This document shows, piece by piece, positions 6,844-12,705 of a stretch of DNA of 12,705 nt (position 1 is its first letter; each line of letters opens with the position of its first letter). The stretch is taken from positions 1 to 12,705 of the forward strand of contig MFQD01000047.1 in the NCBI GenBank assembly GCA_001782975.1, given 5' to 3'. Under the pieces are notes generated by a model. That model was not told where the DNA came from, ran no database searches, and was given only the letters and a program-made list of their open reading frames with translations. The position numbers and the translations under genes are program-made. The DNA comes from Candidatus Magasanikbacteria bacterium RIFCSPHIGHO2_02_FULL_50_9b. Its GTDB lineage: Bacteria > Patescibacteriota > Patescibacteriia > Magasanikbacterales > 2-02-FULL-50-9b.

Positions 6844-7449
6844 ATGGATTTATTCATCGCCGACTACCTCGCGACCTTGGGTGGACTTGTGTATCTACTC
6901 ATCGCCATCGCCATTTTTTTAGAAGGCGAAGCAGTTATTTTTGGTGTGATGTTTTTGGCGTATCAAGGCAGTCTGAATTTCTACGCTGCCGTTGCGGTAA
7001 TTATTTTAAGTGTGCTGCTCACGGATATTGTGTCATACAACATCGGCTATTATGGCCCGAAAATTTTTCCGCGCGTCGCCCGATTTTACGAACGCATCGT
7101 GCATCCGATGGACACAAAATTGCGCACTCTATCGTTCGTCACTTTTTTAATTTCAAAATTCACCTACGGGTTTCACCGCGCTGTTTTAATTAGATCGGGC
7201 ATGTTGCGGCTCCCGTTTTGGAAATTTTTTCGAATCAATGTGTTAACTGCGGCGATTTGGATCGCGACAATCGCCGCGATTGCATTTGCCTCATGGAAAT
7301 CACTGACTTACATTCAAAAATCTTTGCACTATGTTGAAGTCGGATTGATTGCCGGTGTGGTGCTTGTTCTGATCGGCAGCCATCTCGTTGCACATCTGTC
7401 AAAACGAAAACTTCTGACTGGTGGCGATACACCGTCACACCATGTGTAA
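6844..7449 (+). CDS. DedA/VTT-domain family membrane protein
   Basis: A 201-residue integral membrane protein of the DedA (SNARE-associated, VTT-domain) superfamily, whose members are lipid scramblases/flippases or needed for membrane homeostasis. Visible: hydrophobic segments near 15-40, 46-66, 131-150 and 163-184; the N-terminal acidic pair E27-G-E29 in a re-entrant-like region; Asp61; and the family motif region SKFTYGFHRAVLIRSGM (104-120) followed by LPFWKFFRINVLTAAIWI (123-140), matching the usual 'GRF.PG.R....AG...M....F...N..GA..W' pattern. It is slightly short for the family. It is the only plus-strand gene, transcribed divergently from asnS. Its last 15 bases overlap the end of recO. 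The substrate cannot be told from the sequence. Confidence 0.85.
   Translation: MDLFIADYLATLGGLVYLLIAIAIFLEGEAVIFGVMFLAYQGSLNFYAAVAVIILSVLLTDIVSYNIGYYGPKIFPRVARFYERIVHPMDTKLRTLSFVTFLISKFTYGFHRAVLIRSGMLRLPFWKFFRINVLTAAIWIATIAAIAFASWKSLTYIQKSLHYVEVGLIAGVVLVLIGSHLVAHLSKRKLLTGGDTPSHHV
7435..7449. other. Tail-to-tail overlap of recO and the dedA-family gene
   Basis: The last 15 bases of the plus-strand dedA-family gene (stop TAA at 7447-7449) are also the last 15 bases of minus-strand recO (stop TGA at 7435-7437). The two transcription units therefore end inside each other. No strong hairpin with a U-tract is visible on either strand nearby; ATTGC...GCAAT at about 7453-7468 is a weak 5-bp stem without a U-run. 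Where the two messages terminate is unclear. Confidence 0.85.
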
Positions 7450-8064
7450 CCATTGCAAATGCGCAATCAGATAACGCTCAAGTGCTTCCGGTGCGCGGTC
7501 AATTGGCAAGACCGATCCTTCAACACGGCAGGTGCGACACACCATGCCACCGTGTTCCGCAGAAAAAAATCGCAATTCATCAGCACGACTGCACACCACA
7601 CACTGTGACAGACGCGGCGCAATGCCGAGCCTCGCTGCCAACGTGTGCAATGCGACGCCGCTTGCAATCTGCACATCGCGTAATCCACCGGCAGCAGAAA
7701 GTGACGCGAGGGATCGTTGCAGAAGCGTAAATAATTCCGTGTCTCGTTCGCGCTCTTCGGTCGCTCGCTCAACAAAACGAACAATCGTTCCCATTCGTCG
7801 CACCTGTTCAATCGCAATCGCCGTTGTCAAAAACGATCGGTTGGTGACTGCTTGCGCAATTTTAAATGAGCGTCGACCAGAGGCGAACATCACTTTCACC
7901 TCGCGCAGTGGCTCCAAATGTCCACTTAATTTTGATCGAATTTTGTGTGCACCAACGGCGACGGCGTGTACTTTCCCGTGTGAGCGTGTATAAAAACAAA
8001 CACGCTTGTCAGATTCGCGCCATGATTCGCGCGACAAAATTATCGCATCATCGGTGATGGTCAC
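7435..8064 (-). CDS. recO: DNA repair protein RecO
   Basis: RecO works in the RecFOR pathway: it helps load RecA onto SSB-coated single-stranded DNA and anneals complementary strands. The 209 residues show the N-terminal OB fold (about 3-78, with the typical AIILSRESWRESDKRVCFYT and HGKVHAVAVGAHKIRSKLSG patterns), a helical domain, and a four-cysteine zinc site at C155, C158, C176 and C179. It is shorter at the C-terminus than the E. coli protein (242 aa). The start codon is GTG, not ATG, and overlaps the ruvX stop as GTGA, which strongly suggests coupling. The 3' end overlaps the convergent dedA-family gene by 15 bp. Identity is well supported by the OB fold plus the zinc motif. Confidence 0.92.
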   Translation of the reverse strand: MTITDDAIILSRESWRESDKRVCFYTRSHGKVHAVAVGAHKIRSKLSGHLEPLREVKVMFASGRRSFKIAQAVTNRSFLTTAIAIEQVRRMGTIVRFVERATEERERDTELFTLLQRSLASLSAAGGLRDVQIASGVALHTLAARLGIAPRLSQCVVCSRADELRFFSAEHGGMVCRTCRVEGSVLPIDRAPEALERYLIAHLQWLHMV

Positions 8065-8465
8065 AAATCAAATAAGTCGTCACCGCTCGCGCCAGATTTT
8101 GCTAAAAATGAATCCAGAATTATCGCAGCGCTCGAAGCGTCAATATCAGTCGCGCCTGCGCTTGCCGCAGCTTGCGACGTCATACGCTCATCCACATAAT
8201 TAACTGGAATGTTGTAGCGCTCATGCAGCTGCGCGCCAAAATCACGGACAATCGCCGCCTGATCGCCTTCTGCGCCAGCCATAGTGTACGGCAACCCAAC
8301 CACAAATGAACGTGGTGATTGTTTGTGGATAATGACATCAAGCTGTTGCCACTGCTCATCAACAGAGCCTTCGACGGTCGTAAGAGGCAATGCAAAATTA
8401 GTATCGTCAGGAACAATGGCAACGCCGATACGGCGACCGCCGTGATCAAAACCTAAAATGGGCAT
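8061..8465 (-). CDS. ruvX: Pre-16S rRNA nuclease / Holliday-junction-resolvase-like protein (YqgF/RuvX)
   Basis: RNase H-fold nuclease of the YqgF family, shown in E. coli to act in maturation of the 16S rRNA 5' end and named RuvX for its likeness to resolvases. The 134 residues have the family motifs: GFDHGGRRIGVAI (5-17, catalytic Asp7), VVGLPYTMAGAEG (55-67, Glu66), the V-x-Y-V-DER motif (Asp92-Glu-Arg94) and a final acidic site, D107/D109, before SAAIILDSFL. Length is normal. It lies 24 bp after map and overlaps recO by 4 bp. A 16S maturation enzyme behind ribosomal genes makes functional sense. No own promoter is evident in the 24-bp gap. Confidence 0.93.
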   Translation of the reverse strand: MPILGFDHGGRRIGVAIVPDDTNFALPLTTVEGSVDEQWQQLDVIIHKQSPRSFVVGLPYTMAGAEGDQAAIVRDFGAQLHERYNIPVNYVDERMTSQAAASAGATDIDASSAAIILDSFLAKSGASGDDLFDL

Positions 8466-8489
8466 AGAATGTATGTGTTCTAGTATGAC

Positions 8490-9293
8490 TCACGTTTCGC
8501 GTGGACGCAAGGTGACAATTTCTGCGCCCGCTGTTGTGATGATGATTGTGTGTTCAAAATGCGCGCTGCGCGAACCGTCCGCAGTTTTAATGGTCCAATG
8601 ATCGCGATCAGTCACCACCGCGCGGCCACCATGATTGACCATAGGCTCAAGTGCCAGCACCATCTGTGGCACAAGCGGAATACTCGGCGCGCCACGATAC
8701 ACATAATTAGGAACCTGTGGATCTTCATGCACGCCATAGCCAACACCATGACCGACCAAATCTTCAACAATGCCGTATCCAAACGGCGTGAGTGACCCCT
8801 CAATGGCGCGACTCACATCGCGAATATCAGCGCCGCCGCGCGCCGCTGCAATTCCAGCAAACAACGCCGCGCGCGTACGATCCATTAATTTTTGATCTCG
8901 CTCACTGACCTGCCCCACGCCAACACTCATCGCCGTGTCGGTATAAAATCCAGTCGTGCCTTTTTTAAATGGCCACTCCATTCCAATGTCCAAACCAACG
9001 ATGTCACCATCAGCAAAAACAGTTGACGCCTTTGGAATCCCATGCACCACTTCGTCATTCACCGAAACACACAACGCTGCCGGATATGCCGGATAACGCG
9101 GACCGATTGAGTAACCCAAAAATGATGGGCGACCACCACAATCGCGGATGAGGTGCTGTGCCAGTTCATCCATCTGCAATGCCGTCGCACCAACGCGCAC
9201 CGCAGCGCCAATTTTTTCCAAAATTTCGCCGAGCAGTTTCCCGCCTTCGCGAATTGCCGCAACAGCTTCATCGGATTTAACAAAACGTTTCAT
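8490..9293 (-). CDS. map: Methionine aminopeptidase, type I
   Basis: Removes the N-terminal Met from nascent proteins. The 267-residue pita-bread-fold enzyme keeps all metal and catalytic residues: H84 (VHGIP), D102 (GLDIG), D119 (YTDTA), H182 (GHGVG), E216 (LEPM) and E247 (FEHT). There is no type II insert and no N-terminal zinc extension. One oddity: the two metal-binding Asp residues are 17 apart, whereas they are 11 apart in E. coli (D97 and D108), owing to about six extra residues around EWPFKK (106-111). The gene starts 8 bp after the adk stop. An extended -10 promoter at the end of adk may produce a leaderless map mRNA. Map after adk is the classic spc order. Confidence 0.96.
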   Translation of the reverse strand: MKRFVKSDEAVAAIREGGKLLGEILEKIGAAVRVGATALQMDELAQHLIRDCGGRPSFLGYSIGPRYPAYPAALCVSVNDEVVHGIPKASTVFADGDIVGLDIGMEWPFKKGTTGFYTDTAMSVGVGQVSERDQKLMDRTRAALFAGIAAARGGADIRDVSRAIEGSLTPFGYGIVEDLVGHGVGYGVHEDPQVPNYVYRGAPSIPLVPQMVLALEPMVNHGGRAVVTDRDHWTIKTADGSRSAHFEHTIIITTAGAEIVTLRPRET

Positions 9294-9300
9294 GTTAAAA

Positions 9301-9309
9301 ATTATAGCA
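9301..9309 (-). promoter_or_regulatory. Extended -10 promoter, possibly giving a leaderless map transcript
   Basis: On the minus strand the end of adk reads TGCTATAAT: a perfect TATAAT (9301-9306) with the extended TGn in front. Seven bases (TTTTAAC) separate it from the map ATG, so transcription starting at the usual distance would begin at or next to the A of that ATG. No good -35 box is seen 16-18 bases upstream, as is common for extended -10 promoters. The TATAAT overlaps the adk stop codon, so chance is possible. Confidence 0.45.
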
Positions 9310-9943
9310 CATGCGCAATTTCCATAAACACCAGTGGAATTGAGAGCGAGCCGTTGAACCGCTCCACCAGATCGCGCTCATGATAGTGATCCACTACTGG
9401 TTGTGTGACGCTTCGATACATATCAAGTCGCTTTTGAATCGCTTCGGGAAAATCATCTTCGCGTTGAATAATTGCACCATTGCAGCGCGGGCAGATGCTG
9501 CCATGTTTTGCAACGGCGTCTGCCGTTGTTTTGTATCGACACTGGCTGCAGGCGCGCCGTGCAGACATGCGCGAAACGGCAATCTTATCAGTCAGTTCAA
9601 TGGCAATCACTTTCGTCGGCTGCAGCCATGATTCAGCGTCACGCGCTTGCGCGACAGTACGCGGGAATCCATCAATGATAAACCCATCCTTCGCATCATA
9701 ATCAGCAAGACGCACGCGCAGCATTTCAGTGATCACGCTGTCAGGAACCAATTCACCGGCGCGCACTTCGCGTTCGATTGATTTTCCCAATGCAGTGCCG
9801 CGCTCAATTTCAGTGCGACACAAGTGTCCGGTTGAAATAGTCGGGATTTGCAGATATACAGACAATAATTCGCCTTGTGTACCTTTGCCAGAACCTTGAG
9901 GGCCGATTAATATCAGGCGATGTTGACCCTCGGGCAAACTCAT
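9302..9943 (-). CDS. adk: Adenylate kinase, zinc-lid type
   Basis: Catalyses AMP + ATP to 2 ADP. The 213 residues show the P-loop GPQGSGKGT (14-22), the AMP-binding region STGHLCR (37-43), DGFPRT (91-96), and a long LID carrying four cysteines, C132-x2-C135 and C151-x2-C154, which should bind structural zinc as in Gram-positive and Thermus-type enzymes. The LID is followed by REDDFPEAIQKRLDMY (161-176), where the family has the catalytic Arg pair. Length is normal. The ATG overlaps the secY stop as ATGA, implying coupling. Position between secY and map is the standard spc arrangement. Confidence 0.96.
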   Translation of the reverse strand: MSLPEGQHRLILIGPQGSGKGTQGELLSVYLQIPTISTGHLCRTEIERGTALGKSIEREVRAGELVPDSVITEMLRVRLADYDAKDGFIIDGFPRTVAQARDAESWLQPTKVIAIELTDKIAVSRMSARRACSQCRYKTTADAVAKHGSICPRCNGAIIQREDDFPEAIQKRLDMYRSVTQPVVDHYHERDLVERFNGSLSIPLVFMEIAHVL

Positions 9944-11214
9944 AGCTTGTCGTATTCACGCATCGTGATTTGCGACTCAATTTTATTCAATGTTTCAATG
10001 ACAACGGAAACAACGATCAACAAGCTCGTACCGCCGATGAGCAGCGTACCAGAGCCGGTGAATTCTTGCACCACGAGCGGCAGAACGGCGATCGTTGCGA
10101 GAAACAACGCGCCGGCAAGCATGACGCGGTTAGTCACCCGCGACAAATAGTGTGCAGTTTCAGTTCCCGGACGAATACCCGGCACAAAGCCACCTTGCTT
10201 TTGCAAATTTTCAGCAACTTTTTCTGGCTGAAAAATAATTGACGTGTAGAAGAAGGTAAAGCCAAACACCAATACAAAATACAGCACGCCGTAGATAAGT
10301 CGATCATTAAATATATCAATCACCCACTGTGCCACACCGGAAATCCATGCGGTTTGCGCGCGCACAAAAAACTGGGCGATGAGCGGTGGAAACAGAACGA
10401 GCGAAATTGCAAAAATGATTGGGATCACGCCAGCCATGTTTACCTTGATCGGCAAATGTGTTGAAACGCCCCCAAACATACGGCTGCCCCGCATCTGTCG
10501 CGCATATTGAATCGGAATAATGCGCTGACCTTGGGTGATGAACACCACTCCAAGAATGGTCACCACTGCCACCACACCAAACGCGATAAGTTGCATGGCC
10601 TGTGATTGGTCAAACGTCAAAACTGTCCGCTGAATCACGGTCGGCAAACTGGCGATAATGTTTGCAAAAATTAAAATCGAAATACCATTACCAACGCTTT
10701 TTTCGGAAATCAATTCACCGAGCCACACGAGGAACATTGACCCAGCGGTTACGGTGATCATGATGGCGATCAGCTTGAACGTCGTAAGATCAACAAAAAT
10801 GTTTGCTTGTGATTGACGCAACAAATTAATCGTTCCGAAGGATTGCAACAGCGCGAGTGGCACAGTTGCCATGCGTGTCCATTGATTAATCCGCTGCTGA
10901 CCACTCTCTCCTTCTTTTTGCAGCTCTTCAATTGCCGGCACAATCATGCCGAGCAGCTGAAAAATAATAGATGCGGTGATATACGGACCAACGCCCATCA
11001 TCACGATTGAAAAATTTTCAAGCGTGCCGCCAGAAAAAATGTTGAGCAACCCGATGATCTGGTTTTGCGAAATGAATCGCTGGAGCGCATCAACGTCAAT
11101 ACCCGGAATTGGAACGTGCGCCACAAAACGGACGAGCACCAAAATCGCAATCACGAACAAAATGCTTTTCCGGAGATCCTCAATCGCCCAGACCTGTTTC
11201 AATCGTTCCCACAT
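9940..11214 (-). CDS. secY: Preprotein translocase channel subunit SecY
   Basis: SecY is the pore of the Sec translocon. The 424 residues carry about ten transmembrane helices. Recognisable elements are the N-terminus WAIEDLRKSILFVIAIL (9-25) and VPIPGID (34-40), the plug/TM2 segment LLNIFSGGTLENFSIVMMGV (56-75) followed by GPYITASIIFQLL (76-88), the pattern GNGISILIFANI (175-186), and the cytoplasmic loop C5 region QYARQMRGSRMFGGVSTHLP (236-255). The key C6 loop reads GFVPGIRPGTET (342-353, Arg348), the site contacted by SecA and the ribosome. The gene begins 9 bp after rplO. The bases before the ATG read TTTTCTCCT, the opposite of a Shine-Dalgarno sequence. Confidence 0.97.
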   Translation of the reverse strand: MWERLKQVWAIEDLRKSILFVIAILVLVRFVAHVPIPGIDVDALQRFISQNQIIGLLNIFSGGTLENFSIVMMGVGPYITASIIFQLLGMIVPAIEELQKEGESGQQRINQWTRMATVPLALLQSFGTINLLRQSQANIFVDLTTFKLIAIMITVTAGSMFLVWLGELISEKSVGNGISILIFANIIASLPTVIQRTVLTFDQSQAMQLIAFGVVAVVTILGVVFITQGQRIIPIQYARQMRGSRMFGGVSTHLPIKVNMAGVIPIIFAISLVLFPPLIAQFFVRAQTAWISGVAQWVIDIFNDRLIYGVLYFVLVFGFTFFYTSIIFQPEKVAENLQKQGGFVPGIRPGTETAHYLSRVTNRVMLAGALFLATIAVLPLVVQEFTGSGTLLIGGTSLLIVVSVVIETLNKIESQITMREYDKL

Positions 11215-11223
11215 AGGAGAAAA

Positions 11224-11664
11224 TTAATTGTTCACGCTGCCACCAGCTGCTTCAACGGCAGCCTTCGCTCCCACCGTTGTCGGAATTCCGTTCACCGTGA
11301 ACTTTTTTTCAAGTTTAGTATTGCCCACAAGCTTAACCGGCACTTTCACGCTCGAAGTAAAGCCTGCTGTTTTCAGTTCGAGTCGCGTGATGATTGTACC
11401 ATCGCTAAACGTACGCTGCAATTGTGCCAGAGTGATCGTGGTTGGTTTCACGTTCAATGATTTAAAGCCGCGCAATTTTGGCACGCTCTGAATCAATGTT
11501 TTGCTGCCAAATAACAGAAGACCGCGACGGCCGCCTGAACGCGCGCGCTGACCCTTGGTGCCACGTCCTGCTGTTGTCCCCCATCCTGATCCGGGACCAC
11601 GCCCCAGCACGCCCGACTTGCGTCGCGCACCCTGTTTTGGTTTGAATGTTTTTCCGTGCAGCAT
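11224..11664 (-). CDS. rplO: 50S ribosomal protein L15 (uL15)
   Basis: Large-subunit protein that binds 23S rRNA late in assembly. From the ATG at 11664 it has 146 residues: the basic N-terminal tail MLHGKTFKPKQGARRK, then GRGPGSGWGTTAGRGTKGQR (21-40) and ARSGG (41-45), the L15 signature. The compact C-terminal domain ends with AAVEAAGGSVNN. An upstream in-frame TTG at 11676, touching the rpsE stop, would add only four residues; the ATG start better fits the normal L15 N-terminus (M-x-LH-x-L-x-P). The gap to rpsE is then 12 bp, with no room for rpmD, which normally sits between them. Confidence 0.96.
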   Translation of the reverse strand: MLHGKTFKPKQGARRKSGVLGRGPGSGWGTTAGRGTKGQRARSGGRRGLLLFGSKTLIQSVPKLRGFKSLNVKPTTITLAQLQRTFSDGTIITRLELKTAGFTSSVKVPVKLVGNTKLEKKFTVNGIPTTVGAKAAVEAAGGSVNN

Positions 11665-11676
11665 AAATGTTTTCAA

Positions 11677-12423
11677 TTATTCAACAACAGGTTCGGTAAC
11701 AACTTCTTTTTCTTTCACTGCGCGTACGCGGGCAGGTTTCAGCATTTTTAATGCATTCACCGCAGCGCGAACGTTGTTGATTTTGTTTTTTGAACCCATG
11801 ATTTTTGATGACGCGTTTGGCACTCCCGCAAGTTGGAGCAACACACGCACCGGACCACCTGCGATAATTCCAGAACCTTTTGGCGCAGGCATGATCATAA
11901 CATCTCCGGCTCCAGCCTTTGCGCGAACGGCGTGTGGAATTGTTTCATTTGCAAATGGAATCGTGATCAGATGTTTCTTTGCTTTATTTGCCGCTTTCAT
12001 CACTGATGCTTGCACATCAACACCCTTGCTCGTTGCAAAACCGACGCGTCCTTTGCCGTCGCCAACAATAACCGTTGCCCGAAAACGCATGCGCTTTCCA
12101 CCCTTGGTCACGCGCGTCACGCGCGCCAAATCAAGTGTTACTTGATTAAACTCTTTGTCTTCACGTTCGCGGGGACGATCATCGCGTCGACCGCGACCTC
12201 CGCCGCCACCTCCACCACGACCTCCGTGACCGCCACGGCCACCGCCAAATCGCTGTCCGCCACCACCGCCCGGACCGCGCGAATCATCAGCCGGAAGTGA
12301 ACCGCGCACCATAATTTCAACATCAGCCGGCGTTGTGTCGGTTGGGGATGCGGTCACTACGGCGTTTGCCTCTGCGACTGCCGTTTCCACCACTGTTTCT
12401 AATTGCTTTTCTTCGTCCGACAT
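11677..12423 (-). CDS. rpsE: 30S ribosomal protein S5 (uS5) with long acidic plus Gly/Arg-rich N-terminal extension
   Basis: S5 lines the mRNA entry side of the small subunit and influences decoding accuracy. The 248-residue product is far longer than E. coli S5 (167). The conserved part begins near residue 91 with the double-stranded-RNA-binding-like domain (EFNQVTLDLARVTRVTKGGK, 91-110; VGDGKGRVGFATSKG, 120-134) and continues with PKGSGIIAGGPVRVLLQLAG (181-200) and the final helix. The first ~48 residues are acidic and Thr/Val/Ala-rich; 49-80 are almost only Gly and Arg, RGG-like; 81-90 are highly charged. A 23-residue tail follows the core. The start is the ATG 4 bp after the rplR stop; the frame is open further upstream, but that would overlap rplR. 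The extension is unbroken in frame, so I take it as real. Confidence 0.93.
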   Translation of the reverse strand: MSDEEKQLETVVETAVAEANAVVTASPTDTTPADVEIMVRGSLPADDSRGPGGGGGQRFGGGRGGHGGRGGGGGGGRGRRDDRPREREDKEFNQVTLDLARVTRVTKGGKRMRFRATVIVGDGKGRVGFATSKGVDVQASVMKAANKAKKHLITIPFANETIPHAVRAKAGAGDVMIMPAPKGSGIIAGGPVRVLLQLAGVPNASSKIMGSKNKINNVRAAVNALKMLKPARVRAVKEKEVVTEPVVE

Positions 12424-12427
12424 ATAA

Positions 12428-12705
12428 TTAAAATTCAAGACCTCCTGCGCGTGCACCTTCAGCAAATGCAGCCACGCGTCCATGATAGCGGAATCCGCCG
12501 CGGTCAAACACCACGCGTAAAACTTTTTTTGCTTTTGCAAGTTCGGCGAGTTTCAAACCACCAAGATAACTTTCGGCAACCTTGCCCGTGCGCTCACCGG
12601 CATCACCCTTCAGACCAGCTGTTGCAACTGCGGCAATCGTTTTTCCACTTGCATCATCAAGCAACTGCGCATTGATTTGCGACAACGATCGATAGACGGA
12701 AAGAC
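12428..12705 (-). CDS. rplR: 50S ribosomal protein L18 (uL18), 5' end cut by window edge
   Basis: Large-subunit protein that binds 5S rRNA in the central protuberance. The visible 91 residues start at the edge with LSVYRSLSQINAQLLDDASG, equivalent to the L18 pattern 'RLSVFRSNKHIYAQ.IDD', and end with the signature VVFDRGGFRYHGRV, then AFAEGARAGGLEF. About 25 N-terminal residues, including the basic tail, lie beyond base 12705. An apparent start at 12685 is an internal TTG and is not the real start. It stands first in the visible spc segment, 4 bp before rpsE. Confidence 0.95.
   Translation of the reverse strand, partial: LSVYRSLSQINAQLLDDASGKTIAAVATAGLKGDAGERTGKVAESYLGGLKLAELAKAKKVLRVVFDRGGFRYHGRVAAFAEGARAGGLEF

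Noticed and set aside
7420..7470. Bidirectional terminator between recO and the dedA-family gene
   Set aside because: Only a weak 5-bp stem and small GGTG/CACC matches are present, without a U-tract, so I do not call a terminator.
8466..8520. Promoter before ruvX (TTGTCA at 8513-8518 with CATACT at 8482-8487)
   Set aside because: The spacing is about 25 bp, too long for a sigma70 promoter, and no other -10 fits.
11665..11676. TTG start for rplO directly after the rpsE stop
   Set aside because: It adds only four residues, and the ATG at 11664 matches the usual L15 N-terminus. TTG cannot be fully excluded.
11555..12145. 196-codon plus-strand frame opposite rpsE and rplO
   Set aside because: It is a mirror of conserved ribosomal protein genes on the other strand, with no recognisable domain and no promoter.
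12184..12279. Gly-codon repeats in rpsE as a phase-variable DNA repeat
   Set aside because: The units are irregular in codon choice and length, the frame is intact, and an essential ribosomal gene is an unlikely phase-variation site. It reads as protein-level low complexity.
12424..12540. Longer open frame upstream of rpsE
   Set aside because: It lies over the end of rplR, the added residues look unlike S5, and an ATG exists at 12423, 4 bp after the rplR stop.
1..12705. Search for CRISPR arrays, IS elements, tRNAs, defence or phage genes
   Set aside because: No direct repeat array, terminal inverted repeat, transposase motif or tRNA-like cloverleaf was seen by eye; almost every base is covered by a housekeeping or lipoprotein gene.

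Overview
The window looks like chromosomal DNA of a Candidate Phyla Radiation (Patescibacteria) bacterium, with a standard genetic code: TGA, TAA and TAG all end recognisable genes. The main reason is the spc ribosomal block, which reads rplR-rpsE-rplO-secY-adk-map with no rpmD (L30) between rpsE and rplO. L30 loss is a known CPR trait. Compact genes, start/stop overlaps, a trimmed aspartyl-tRNA synthetase, a Gly/Arg-extended S5 and a near absence of Shine-Dalgarno sequences fit this. I cannot assign a class or species.

Layout. (1) Bases 7435-12705, minus strand, read from the right edge leftwards: rplR (cut by the edge), rpsE, rplO, secY, adk, map, ruvX, recO. This block covers ribosome assembly, the Sec channel, nucleotide supply, N-terminal Met removal, 16S rRNA maturation and recombinational repair. 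A second promoter probably lies at the end of adk and may give a leaderless map mRNA. (2) Bases 6844-7449, plus strand: one DedA/VTT membrane protein gene, the only plus-strand gene, whose 3' end overlaps recO tail to tail. (3) Bases 6747-6843: a divergent promoter region in which the -35 boxes for dedA (plus) and asnS (minus) almost coincide. (4) Bases 5457-6749, minus: asnS. (5) Bases 1-5401, minus: a second tight gene cluster behind a near-consensus sigma70-type promoter at 5422-5450. Its genes are a 480-aa lipoprotein, a 175-aa lipoprotein, aspS, scpA, scpB and a D-Ala-D-Ala carboxypeptidase cut by the left edge.

How the genes fit together. The right block is housekeeping for protein synthesis and export. 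The left cluster joins tRNA charging, SMC-ScpAB chromosome condensation and segregation, peptidoglycan trimming and two envelope lipoproteins, which is a plausible growth and division unit. Having both AspRS and AsnRS implies that Asn-tRNA can be made by direct charging.

I found no mobile element, CRISPR array, RNA gene, phage gene or defence system. Nearly all the DNA is coding, and no gene-free stretch exceeds 100 bases. The unusual points are domain-level changes in core proteins (S5, AspRS, MetAP) and the compact regulatory layout, rather than a new multi-gene system.
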